A stretch of DNA of 13,301 nt from an uncultured Caryophanales bacterium (GTDB lineage: Bacteria; Bacillota_I; Bacilli_A; RFN20; CAG-826): positions 1 through 13,301 of the forward strand of contig CAMIVH010000016.1 in NCBI GenBank assembly GCA_946401755.1. The letters run 5' to 3'. Under the pieces are notes generated by a model. That model was given only the letters and a program-made list of their open reading frames with translations, ran no database searches and was not told where the DNA came from. Below, piece by piece: positions 6,530 through 13,182 of this stretch; positions within the stretch are counted from its first letter, which is position 1, and every line of letters begins with the position of its first letter. A program made the position numbers and the translations under genes.

Positions 6530-7399
6530 ATGAAAAAGATAATGCTATTACTTGCTTCTTCTCTTCTATTAGTAGCGTGTAATTCGACTGAGCACCATTT
6601 TGATTTAAAAAATATAGGATCATTTGTGCCTGTGGAAATTCCAGAAGCACACGACATTAATAAAGAATCAGCACAAGAATCCACAAACAGTCTTGTTACT
6701 AATTTCTACAACGTAGACAAAGATTCACGTGTAAAAAATGGTGATTTTGTTTTTCACGTTGAAACAAAAGAATTAGTAAAAAATAAAGAGGGTGAAGCTC
6801 CTTATTCAAAAACACATTTCATCGATTATAAAAACATCGATAACGCCGAAATGTCTTTCATTGAAGATGAAGATGAATATTTCTCAGTTGGTGGTTTGTA
6901 TGACACAATACTAATTCACAAGCAAACAAACGATTATGGTAACGTCCTATTTGTCGAGAAGAAAGATAAGGATTTAGACGAATACTTCATCATTTCATAT
7001 ACCGAAAAAGAAACTGGATTCTCTGCAGGTAGCATGTCAGTTGCATTTAAATATCTAGCAGAGAGAAGAATGACTGAATATTATAATCGCTTTGCGGATT
7101 ACAACAAATTCTTTGAATTTTTGGAAGATGATAATTTTGAACACACAACCAAATTTGCCAGTAGAGGAAATGGAAGCGTAATCTTAGAAACAACTTCCAC
7201 TGCGAAAAGCCCTGTAGAAATCGATGGCTCTAGCATTGACAAAGTAACATACAAGATGGAATATTTTGAAAACTTATTAGTGGACTATGAATATCAAGCT
7301 TGTTCAGGCACAACAGTTGTAAAACAAGAATCATTATCATTAACTTACGAAAGACCAGAAGTTGAACTTCCAAGTTATTGGAAACTTCACATCAAGTAA
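6530..7399 (+). CDS. lipoprotein of unknown function
   Basis: A 289-residue secreted lipoprotein. The N-terminus MKKIMLLLASSLLLVAC is a lipoprotein signal with lipobox L14-V-A-C17; the mature chain would be lipid-anchored at C17 on the outer face of the membrane. The rest is acidic and polar with beta-rich character (VFHVETKEL, TFKYL-like and VTYKMEYFENLLVDYEY stretches), but I recognise no named domain. The start at 6530 is preferred over an in-frame ATG at 6512 because GAGG sits eight nt upstream and the signal peptide begins there. The gene has its own promoter and terminator, so it is probably monocistronic. Confidence 0.85.
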   Translation: MKKIMLLLASSLLLVACNSTEHHFDLKNIGSFVPVEIPEAHDINKESAQESTNSLVTNFYNVDKDSRVKNGDFVFHVETKELVKNKEGEAPYSKTHFIDYKNIDNAEMSFIEDEDEYFSVGGLYDTILIHKQTNDYGNVLFVEKKDKDLDEYFIISYTEKETGFSAGSMSVAFKYLAERRMTEYYNRFADYNKFFEFLEDDNFEHTTKFASRGNGSVILETTSTAKSPVEIDGSSIDKVTYKMEYFENLLVDYEYQACSGTTVVKQESLSLTYERPEVELPSYWKLHIK

Positions 7400-7410
7400 T
7401 TCAAAACAAA

Positions 7411-7431
7411 AGGAGCTTTAGCTCCTTTTTT
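7411..7431. terminator. bidirectional terminator between the lipoprotein and thioesterase genes
   Basis: AGGAGC-TTTA-GCTCCT (7411-7426) is flanked by A residues on the left and T on the right (7426-7431), so it works on either strand. It sits between two convergent stop codons, overlapping the thioesterase stop by two bases. Confidence 0.85.
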
Positions 7432-8146
7432 ATTCTTCGACGAATGTCACTTTTCCTAAGAAGGAAGTGCCACCATCGACTTTAACTTCAATGGTTTCTG
7501 GATTGTTTCTATCACTGTAAACAGTGACTAATTCGTTTTCTTTGATTTCTTTAATGTAATTTAAGGAAATGAAACTTGGACGATGTGTCTTATAGAATTC
7601 AAAGTCATGAGTGTCCATTAATAATTCAACGTAACGGACATTGTTCATATGGCAGTTGAAGTCTAAATCACTATAGTGAATTTTTCTTGTTTCGATTTGG
7701 ATGATATCTTCACTAGCGACGATTTTGCCAGGTAATGGTAATTCATAATCACTTGTTTCAGGTGGAAGTTTATTGATGACATCTTTATCGACAATAACTT
7801 TTCTAGTTTTAGCGTCGATTAACGCCCAAATAGATGAGGCTCTAACGATAACGTTTTCGCTTTCATCTTTGATGTAGAAGAAACGAGGATATAACATCGC
7901 CATATCTTTACCAGGATAGGTACACACTGTGATCTTTTCGTTGCAGCGTGGTAATCTAGTGATTTCCACATCCATTCTAGTAATGACCCAGTCAATACCT
8001 CTTTTAGATAAAGAAATGGAATCTGAACCCACTGCTTCAGTTGCCTTTAAGGCTGCGTCTTGAAACAAGCGATATAGATTAGCAGGTTTTAAGGTGAAAC
8101 GATAATCGACATCGTTATTTGAAATAATAAATTGTTGTTGATACAT
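7430..8146 (-). CDS. acyl-ACP thioesterase (FatA/FatB-type, double hot-dog fold)
   Basis: Hydrolyses acyl-ACP to release free fatty acid from the fatty acid synthesis cycle, in the cytoplasm. It has 238 residues, close to bacterial members. The first hot-dog half begins at YRFTLKPANLYRLFQDAA. The second half carries the catalytic block HYSDLDFNCHMNNVRYVE (D162, N164, H166) and a downstream acidic residue in NYIKE (E200), matching the Asp-Asn-His-Glu set known from plant FatB. The ATG lies one base after the stop of the flavoprotein gene, with AGGAGA six nt upstream inside that gene, so the pair is coupled. Chain-length preference cannot be read from the sequence. Confidence 0.92.
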   Translation of the reverse strand: MYQQQFIISNNDVDYRFTLKPANLYRLFQDAALKATEAVGSDSISLSKRGIDWVITRMDVEITRLPRCNEKITVCTYPGKDMAMLYPRFFYIKDESENVIVRASSIWALIDAKTRKVIVDKDVINKLPPETSDYELPLPGKIVASEDIIQIETRKIHYSDLDFNCHMNNVRYVELLMDTHDFEFYKTHRPSFISLNYIKEIKENELVTVYSDRNNPETIEVKVDGGTSFLGKVTFVEE

Positions 8147-8147
8147 A

Positions 8148-9239
8148 CTAGTCTCCTAGAGCTTTGCTCACTTTTTCAGCGGATGCGAATGCAAACATTA
8201 AGTTATAGCCACCACACATGCCATCAATGTCTAATACTTCACCAGTGAAGAATAGACCTTTTTCTTTCTTTGATTCTAAAGAATCATTGACTTCAAATAA
8301 AGAAAGACCACCATGGCTAACTTCCGCGATTTTATAATCGTAGAAATCTTTAAAGGTGAATGATAAATGATGGATGTTTAAATCGTTAGAAATTAAATAC
8401 TCAGCGATTTTAGGGGCGACATATTCATAATATTGATTTTGTTTAATACTATTGGCATTAGGGGCTAAGTCTAAAACTAACTTAAGGCCTTTTTGATCAT
8501 TAAGACGGTTGATATAAGAAGACATATTTAAGACGACAATGCCACTTAAACCATCATCCTTAAATAGGACTTCACCGTCTTCTTCATAAATAACTTTGTT
8601 ATCTTTCACTAATGAGACCTTGGCTTTAGCTCTTTGGCCAGAGATTCTCTTAGTGTTTTCTTTGGTTTTAATTGGACTTAAAGAAGGAGATAAGGTTTCA
8701 ATCTTATAGCCTTTCTTCTTTAAGATATCTAATAAAGCGCCATCTGTTCCTAGTTGTGGATATGACTTTCCACCAGCGGAAACCACTAACTTATCAAATA
8801 CATATTGGTTTTCGTTAGTTTGGACATAGAACTTATCATCTTTCTTTTGATAATCAATAACGCTTTCGTTAACTTTAACTTTGATACCTAGTTCTTCAAT
8901 CTTCTTGTTTAGCATTAAAACGACCGTTTGAGCGCTCATTGAGGTTGGGAAGACTAATTCATCTAGATAAGTAGGATGGATGCCATAACTATCGAAAACA
9001 GCCACTATATCTTGAGGTTTGAATTCATTAAGTAACTTATTAGCGAACTCATTATTGTATTTACCAGTTAAGTCACCCATATTCGCATAGTTACATCTAC
9101 CATTACCAGTGACTAAAACTTTCTTAAGGATTTTATCGTTTCTTTCAATAAGAGTGACATCAAAAGAAGGATTACTTTCCTTAACTCTAATTGCTAAATA
9201 AGCACCAGAAGCACCCGCTCCGATAATTCCAATTTTCAT
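8148..9239 (-). CDS. HI0933-family FAD-dependent flavoprotein
   Basis: A 363-residue member of the HI0933/YhiN-like flavoprotein family, which is widespread and of uncertain physiological role. The N-terminus MKIGIIGAGASG is the FAD-binding dinucleotide fold (G7-x-G9-x-x-G12); KKVLVTGNGRCNYAN follows, typical of the family, as do VSAGGKSYPQLGTDG and the C-terminal TGEVLDIDGMCGGYNLMFAFASA, which closes the FAD site. I chose the ATG at 9239 because the fold begins there. An in-frame ATG at 9251 has an AGGTG four nt upstream, but that stretch also forms part of a promoter whose -10 box (TATGAT) sits seven nt before 9239. The stop is TAG, unlike the TAA of the other genes. Confidence 0.92.
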   Translation of the reverse strand: MKIGIIGAGASGAYLAIRVKESNPSFDVTLIERNDKILKKVLVTGNGRCNYANMGDLTGKYNNEFANKLLNEFKPQDIVAVFDSYGIHPTYLDELVFPTSMSAQTVVLMLNKKIEELGIKVKVNESVIDYQKKDDKFYVQTNENQYVFDKLVVSAGGKSYPQLGTDGALLDILKKKGYKIETLSPSLSPIKTKENTKRISGQRAKAKVSLVKDNKVIYEEDGEVLFKDDGLSGIVVLNMSSYINRLNDQKGLKLVLDLAPNANSIKQNQYYEYVAPKIAEYLISNDLNIHHLSFTFKDFYDYKIAEVSHGGLSLFEVNDSLESKKEKGLFFTGEVLDIDGMCGGYNLMFAFASAEKVSKALGD

Positions 9240-9246
9240 ATGCAAA

Positions 9247-9275
9247 ATCATAACACCTAGTGTTGGAAAGCACAA
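9247..9275 (-). promoter_or_regulatory. candidate promoter of the flavoprotein-thioesterase pair
   Basis: On the minus strand TATGAT (9252-9247) is preceded by TGT (extended -10) and lies 17 bp from TTGTGC (9275-9270). Seven nt separate it from the ATG at 9239. The -35 box is weak. An overlapping 5-bp inverted repeat, AACAC/GTGTT (9252-9264), could be an operator or a small RNA hairpin. Confidence 0.45.
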
Positions 9276-9279
9276 TAAA

Positions 9280-9302
9280 GGACTAGGTTACATCCCTAGT
9301 CC
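9280..9302 (-). terminator. probable terminator after the permease gene
   Basis: GGACTAGG (9280-9287) and CCTAGTCC (9295-9302) form a perfect 8-bp stem with a 7-nt loop, 20 bp past the permease stop. On the minus strand it is followed by TTTATT, a weak U tract. It may only partly stop transcription into the flavoprotein gene. Confidence 0.6.
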
Positions 9303-9322
9303 ATTTGTTTATTTTATTTTGA

Positions 9323-10810
9323 TTATTGCTGTTCTTTCTTATGGAATAAGGAGATATGCATATCTTCTGGTAAAGCCCAGGAGAGGATGAATGATAAGAC
9401 GAACATATTTAAGACATTGTTACTTAGTAAGTCCGCAAGCCATTCAACACCTAACTTCTTAAAGAGATCTAAAGAAGCCGCCATATTACCACTACTTAAT
9501 GTCACGTTAGCGATGGTAATGCCAAAGCCAAGACAGACACTAATCGCCGTAATTAAGATATTCTTGTCAGTCCAACCAATTTCAGAAATGGATTTCATGC
9601 CGATAACAGCAATTGAACCGAACAAGATGACCATTGTGCCACCTATAACAACATCAGGGATGGAATAGATGAAGTTAGCAATTGGTGGGAAGAAGCTAGC
9701 GATAAGTAAGAACATCGCACCGATGAAAATCGTGAAACGATTAACGACTTTTGTTTGCGCAACAATGCCAACGTTTTGTGAGAAGGTGGTTAATGGTAAA
9801 GCACCAAATAAGGCGCCCACTGTGGAGTTAAGACCATCAAAGGCTAAAGCGCCACCTAATTCACGTGGAGTTGGATTTCTATTTAAGCCAGAGACCGCTA
9901 AAGCGGTTGTGTCACCAATGGCTTCGATAATCGCGCAGATAAAGCACACAGACGTGAGAATACATGGAACAGGTACAAATTGTAGTTTTGTGATGTTAAG
10001 GAAATGTGGGAAATCAAAGATACCGTGTGAACCAATTAATTGGTTTGTATTAATGACTAAACCAGAGAAATCCACCATACCAGGAATACAGCAACTAACG
10101 ATATAGCCAACCGCAATACCAACAATGATATTGATATTTTTCCAAACACCCTTAATTAATAATGACCATAATAACGCAGCAACGATTGTGACTAACGCCA
10201 CGATGATATACCAGTAATAGGCAACTCCTGCAGCGGTCTCACCTGTTTCAATGATTTGAGAAATAACGTTTGTGCCACCAAAGAAGCTATTCGCGCCACT
10301 AGCTAATAATGATAAACCAATACCTAAAACAACAATGGCCGGAACGATTGGTTTAATGATTTTGCCCCACCATCTATAAAACAAAGAGAATATCGTAGCG
10401 AAAAGACCACCAACGATAATTGAACCCATGATGGTATAGTAGGCGTTTTCGCCACCACCAGCACTTAGACCAATGGTAATAAAGATAGGGACAAATGTGA
10501 AAGATGTACCAATAACTATTGGTAATCTCGCACCGATGAATAGTTGGATAATTGTGCCAATACCCGCCATAAATAAGGCGCCAAGCATTGAATAAATAGC
10601 AAAATCAGTGCCTAATAAGCCAAGAACGGAGAAGACAATAATAATTGGAGTGATGTTCGCCGCAAACATAGCGAGAACATGTTGAATACCAAAAGGTATC
10701 GCATTCTTTAAAGGAACACGATTATCGATATTAAATAAATTATCTTTTGAGGCAGGTCCTTTAAAGACGCTTTTAATGCCTCGACCTAAATCGCTAAAAA
10801 AGTTATTCAT
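9323..10810 (-). CDS. NCS2-family purine permease (xanthine/uracil type)
   Basis: Nucleobase:cation symporter-2 protein in the cytoplasmic membrane, 495 residues, slightly long for the family, with many hydrophobic helices (expected 14). The family landmarks are present: the helix-1 His motif GIQHVLAMF (Q43-H44), the helix-8 motif EAIGDTTAL (E296 to D300) and the NAT signature QNVGIVAQTK (345-354), matching Q-N-x-G-x4-T-[RKG]. The sequence fits the xanthine/uric acid side of the family. Its ATG shares one base with the guaD stop (TAATG) and AAGG lies about ten nt upstream. Coupling to guanine deaminase suggests transport of guanine, hypoxanthine or xanthine; the exact substrate is inferred. 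Confidence 0.93.
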   Translation of the reverse strand: MNNFFSDLGRGIKSVFKGPASKDNLFNIDNRVPLKNAIPFGIQHVLAMFAANITPIIIVFSVLGLLGTDFAIYSMLGALFMAGIGTIIQLFIGARLPIVIGTSFTFVPIFITIGLSAGGGENAYYTIMGSIIVGGLFATIFSLFYRWWGKIIKPIVPAIVVLGIGLSLLASGANSFFGGTNVISQIIETGETAAGVAYYWYIIVALVTIVAALLWSLLIKGVWKNINIIVGIAVGYIVSCCIPGMVDFSGLVINTNQLIGSHGIFDFPHFLNITKLQFVPVPCILTSVCFICAIIEAIGDTTALAVSGLNRNPTPRELGGALAFDGLNSTVGALFGALPLTTFSQNVGIVAQTKVVNRFTIFIGAMFLLIASFFPPIANFIYSIPDVVIGGTMVILFGSIAVIGMKSISEIGWTDKNILITAISVCLGFGITIANVTLSSGNMAASLDLFKKLGVEWLADLLSNNVLNMFVLSFILSWALPEDMHISLFHKKEQQ

Positions 10811-11262
10811 TAGTAGTTGACCTTATTATTAATACGTTTATATTCACCGTATAATTTGAGACATTGCTTACGGTCTAATTCATGAATGAATTGTTCACGA
10901 TTCGCAAATTGTTCGTAGAATTTCTTATCTCTGAAACCGATTTCTTCGGTATCTAAGATATTGCAGCCATAGTAAATCTTTTCAATGTTGGCCCATAATA
11001 TCGCGGCCATACACATTGGGCATGGTTCACCAGTTGTGTAGATTTCACAACCAGTTAAATCAAAAGTGCCTAATTTCTTACAGGCTTTATGGATTGCCAT
11101 GATTTCACCATGACAAGTTGGATCGTTATTTTTAACGACTTGATTATGTCCTTTAGCGATTACCTCGCCGTCTTTGACAATCACCGCACCGAAAGGACCA
11201 CCATGTCCGTTTCTAATGCCTTTTTTGGCTTCGTTAATAGCCATTCTCATGTATTTGTTCAT
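10810..11262 (-). CDS. guaD: guanine deaminase (cytidine-deaminase fold, GuaD type)
   Basis: Zinc enzyme converting guanine to xanthine and ammonia. It has 150 residues, near the size of Bacillus GuaD. The zinc and proton-shuttle residues are H51 and E53 (CHGE, where many relatives have HAE) and C81/C84 (EPCPMC). The segments GGPFGAVIVKDGEVIAKGHN, NDPTCHGEIMAI and IGFRDKKFYEQF fit GuaD better than the tRNA deaminase TadA. I place the start at 11262 because AAAGGA lies just upstream and the fold begins there; an upstream TTG at 11280 would add six residues but overlaps that site. The stop overlaps the permease start. A related nucleoside or ammeline deaminase remains possible. Confidence 0.9.
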   Translation of the reverse strand: MNKYMRMAINEAKKGIRNGHGGPFGAVIVKDGEVIAKGHNQVVKNNDPTCHGEIMAIHKACKKLGTFDLTGCEIYTTGEPCPMCMAAILWANIEKIYYGCNILDTEEIGFRDKKFYEQFANREQFIHELDRKQCLKLYGEYKRINNKVNY

Positions 11263-11272
11263 AATAATTCCT

Positions 11273-11614
11273 TTAGGCAAATAAGATTGCGATTAACGCC
11301 ATCATTTGCTCATTGCTGACAAAGCCCTCTATCTCGTAGAGATATGGACCACAGTATTGTTTGATTTTGTTTCCTTCAACTTCGGCAATATAGTTACCAC
11401 AGTAGCGTTTGACTCTTTTACCATCGAATTCTAAAAGATAGGAGCCACAATAACGTTGAATCTTATCGCTACTAAGAGTGTATAGATAAGGTCCACAGTA
11501 TTGTTGCACTTTACCACTACCGATTTGATATAAATATCGGCCGCAGTATTCCTTAATTTTGTCCCCTTCTATTTCGAGGATATAGCTACCACAATAACGT
11601 TTTACTCTTGCCAT
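11273..11614 (-). CDS. six-fold 16-residue tandem repeat protein, one Cys per repeat, function unknown
   Basis: A small protein (113 residues) built almost wholly from repeats. Six units of exactly 16 residues start at Y7, Y23, Y39, Y55, Y71 and Y87, each with YCGxY followed by a branched or aromatic residue, then an acidic or Gly turn (E/D-G-x-K) and I/V-K/Q. The pattern suggests short beta-hairpins arranged around an axis, with the cysteines (C8, C24, C40, C56, C72, C88) at equivalent positions. A hydrophobic tail (MMALIAILFA) ends the chain. I know no named family for this motif. The ATG at 11614 lies one base after the upstream stop and has no clear ribosome binding site, implying coupled translation; an earlier TTG frame start would lie inside the neighbouring gene. 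GuaD starts 10 bp beyond its stop. Confidence 0.85.
   Translation of the reverse strand: MARVKRYCGSYILEIEGDKIKEYCGRYLYQIGSGKVQQYCGPYLYTLSSDKIQRYCGSYLLEFDGKRVKRYCGNYIAEVEGNKIKQYCGPYLYEIEGFVSNEQMMALIAILFA
11309..11596 (-). repeat. six tandem 48-bp coding repeats
   Basis: These are the DNA units behind the 16-residue repeats; each encodes one YCG-x-Y unit. The units are diverged at DNA level while keeping exact 48-bp phasing, and the last unit degenerates in its second half. Confidence 0.9.
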
Positions 11615-11615
11615 T

Positions 11616-12119
11616 TTAATAATTGCTTGAAGCGTCTTGGTTTCTTTGGTCTGTGATGTTATCAATCGCAATCACAAAGGCCACGAAGAACGGTAAATCA
11701 TAGCCATCTTCTAAAGTTAAGACGAATGAATCTCTTAAAGAAATCTTTCTTGCAACGTGTCCGATTTCTTTACCGTTAAGGATAATATGATAATCGAATC
11801 CTAAAATATTTCCAGTAATTTCTAATTCGCCTAAATCAGATTGAATGAAATAACGATCATGGACAGACCAGAATTTCTTTCTAATGAAAGCAACTTGATT
11901 ACCATCTTTATCATAGACCATGGCTTTTCTAACAAAGAAGGCCCAGAATTTGTTTCTTACTGTGTAGAGTAAGTTACCTTGCATATCTTGGACAAATTTC
12001 TTTCTAGTGACAGTCCAGAATTTGCCTTTAACATAGAAGACATCTCTTTCCTCCATGTCTTTAACTGTGGAACCACCTCTTAAAGAGATCCACTTATTTC
12101 TAATACTTACTTGTTGCAT
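11616..12119 (-). CDS. LURP-one-related / YxjI-like protein
   Basis: A 167-residue protein with the features of the LURP-one-related (tubby C-terminal-like barrel) family, known in Bacillus as YxjI. After the start, MQQVSIRNKWISLRGG leads into successive beta-hairpins with D-x-x-G turns: ERDVFYVKGKFWTVTRKKFVQD, GNLLYTVRNKFW, YDKDGNQVAFIRKKFWSVHDRYF, ELEITGNILGFDYHI and IGHVARKISLRDSFVL. The family's bacterial role is unknown; membrane or lipid-related binding has been suggested for the fold. The start at 12119 is chosen because AAAGGA lies ten nt upstream and the family N-terminus begins there; the frame stays open upstream for 32 more codons without support. It is the first gene of the minus-strand run ending with the permease. 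Confidence 0.85.
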   Translation of the reverse strand: MQQVSIRNKWISLRGGSTVKDMEERDVFYVKGKFWTVTRKKFVQDMQGNLLYTVRNKFWAFFVRKAMVYDKDGNQVAFIRKKFWSVHDRYFIQSDLGELEITGNILGFDYHIILNGKEIGHVARKISLRDSFVLTLEDGYDLPFFVAFVIAIDNITDQRNQDASSNY

Positions 12120-12173
12120 AGCAAATAATTCCTTTCGTTTTTTATAATTACTACTATTTATTGACGCAGGAAT

Positions 12174-12204
12174 ATTATAAGGTATTTCATCTTTAAATGA
12201 AATA
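12174..12204 (-). promoter_or_regulatory. candidate promoter and palindromic operator upstream of the LURP-one-like gene
   Basis: A perfect TATAAT lies on the minus strand at 12179-12174, about 55 nt before the ATG, without a strong -35 box. The inverted repeat TATTTCAT-CTTTAA-ATGAAATA (12183-12204, 8-bp arms) covers the region where the -35 box would be. It sits in the 166-bp space between two divergent genes, so one protein bound there could affect both. Confidence 0.5.
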
Positions 12205-12285
12205 TTTATTAACACGACATCAAAATAGAAAATAGTTTTAGCGTTTTTAATTAATTAAGTCGTCTTAATGGGTGAGGACACGAAA

Positions 12286-13146
12286 ATGAACAAGAGATTA
12301 CTTTACACCCCATTACTGATGTTAGCGCCACTACTGATGGCAAACATGCCCGCTCCATTTGCTGCTACAGATACCTATGGAGATGTCAGCATCTCTAACG
12401 TTTCTCAAACTGGTAATACCATTTATTTCGATTTAACAAATAATGGGGACAAATATATTTGTGAAGGCTCTTCTATGACACCAATTTATGGTCGTTTAAT
12501 GCAAGGGGAAGTTAGCTATGCATGTACTTGCAGGCCAATTGATCAGTTATTTGAGAATCAGGGATTAGCGCCAGGAGCAACAGCGCGTTATTACACTGAA
12601 CTATCTTATAATATCAATGCTGACTATCTTACTGGTTTTGAGACTTACGCTCTCACACATGTGGATGAAAACGTGACATGTACAAACCCAGTTTTAACAA
12701 AAACAGGCGACAAGGTATATACTTTCAATGCTGAAATCACTGGAAAAGGCGATTATTATTACGCTACAGTTATTGATGTTACTTATAAGGAAAAAGACTA
12801 CTGTTTTGGCTTCTCTGATTGGTCTACTAATGCTAACGAGATTGAAACTACTGAAGAACTTGATTTAGATAAATTAGAGATTAAAAAAGTCACATTCTTC
12901 CGTAGCAGGAACAATACCTACAAAGGTGGTTATAACGTTGGACCATTAACCACTAGCACACAATCAAATACTTCTCCTATTGGTTCAACTAATAAAAATG
13001 CACCATCTAATGGCGAAGTGTATGGAAAAGTAGCCATTGATCCTACAGTGCCACTACTTGTGACATTAGTGGCTATCGCCGGCATCTCTATTATCGTAGC
13101 CCCAGTTGTTATCGTTTTAGTGGCTAGTAAAAAGAAGAAGAAATAA
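12286..13146 (+). CDS. secreted protein with C-terminal membrane anchor, function unknown
   Basis: A 286-residue surface protein. A signal peptide covers about 1-26 (MNKRLLYTPLLMLAP to PAPFA). The ectodomain has five cysteines (C59, C80, C82, C132, C173). A Ser/Thr/Asn-rich linker (about 222-245) leads to a hydrophobic segment (about 256-280) that ends in SKKKKK, a stop-transfer anchor. There is no LPxTG sorting motif, so attachment should be by the transmembrane helix itself. I recognise no named domain. The ATG at 12286 is chosen because GGTGAGG lies eight nt upstream and the signal begins there; an in-frame ATG at 12268 would place that site inside the coding region. It is divergent from the LURP-one-like gene and has its own terminator. 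Confidence 0.85.
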   Translation: MNKRLLYTPLLMLAPLLMANMPAPFAATDTYGDVSISNVSQTGNTIYFDLTNNGDKYICEGSSMTPIYGRLMQGEVSYACTCRPIDQLFENQGLAPGATARYYTELSYNINADYLTGFETYALTHVDENVTCTNPVLTKTGDKVYTFNAEITGKGDYYYATVIDVTYKEKDYCFGFSDWSTNANEIETTEELDLDKLEIKKVTFFRSRNNTYKGGYNVGPLTTSTQSNTSPIGSTNKNAPSNGEVYGKVAIDPTVPLLVTLVAIAGISIIVAPVVIVLVASKKKKK

Positions 13147-13161
13147 TCTTCTTAATAAAAG

Positions 13162-13182
13162 ACGACCTTAATGGTCGTTTTT
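13162..13182 (+). terminator. terminator of the surface-protein gene
   Basis: ACGACC-TTAAT-GGTCGT (13162-13178) followed by TTTT, 15 bp after the stop. The T run abuts the inferred edge of the second transposon end. A wider inverted repeat, TCTTCTTA/TAAGAAGA, brackets it. Confidence 0.85.

Noticed and set aside
9387..10106. Two plus-strand open frames inside the permease gene
   Set aside because: They are antisense to a strongly conserved NCS2 permease, lack ribosome binding sites and resemble no protein.
11309..11596. Regular 48-bp repeats as a possible CRISPR array
   Set aside because: The units are contiguous, diverged and in frame, coding YCG repeats; there are no identical repeats with unique spacers.
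11615..11671. Longer N-terminus of the repeat protein starting at a TTG at 11671
   Set aside because: It would overlap the LURP-one-like coding region in another frame, and the added 19 residues do not fit the repeat pattern.
11263..12119. Purine riboswitch ahead of guaD and the permease
   Set aside because: The genes are packed with 1-10 bp gaps and no conserved purine aptamer sequence is seen upstream.
12120..12215. Longer N-terminus of the LURP-one-like protein
   Set aside because: The extra 32 residues cover the promoter and ribosome binding site and do not resemble the family.
13100..13146. LPxTG-type sorting signal at the end of the surface protein
   Set aside because: No LPxTG or close variant precedes the hydrophobic segment.
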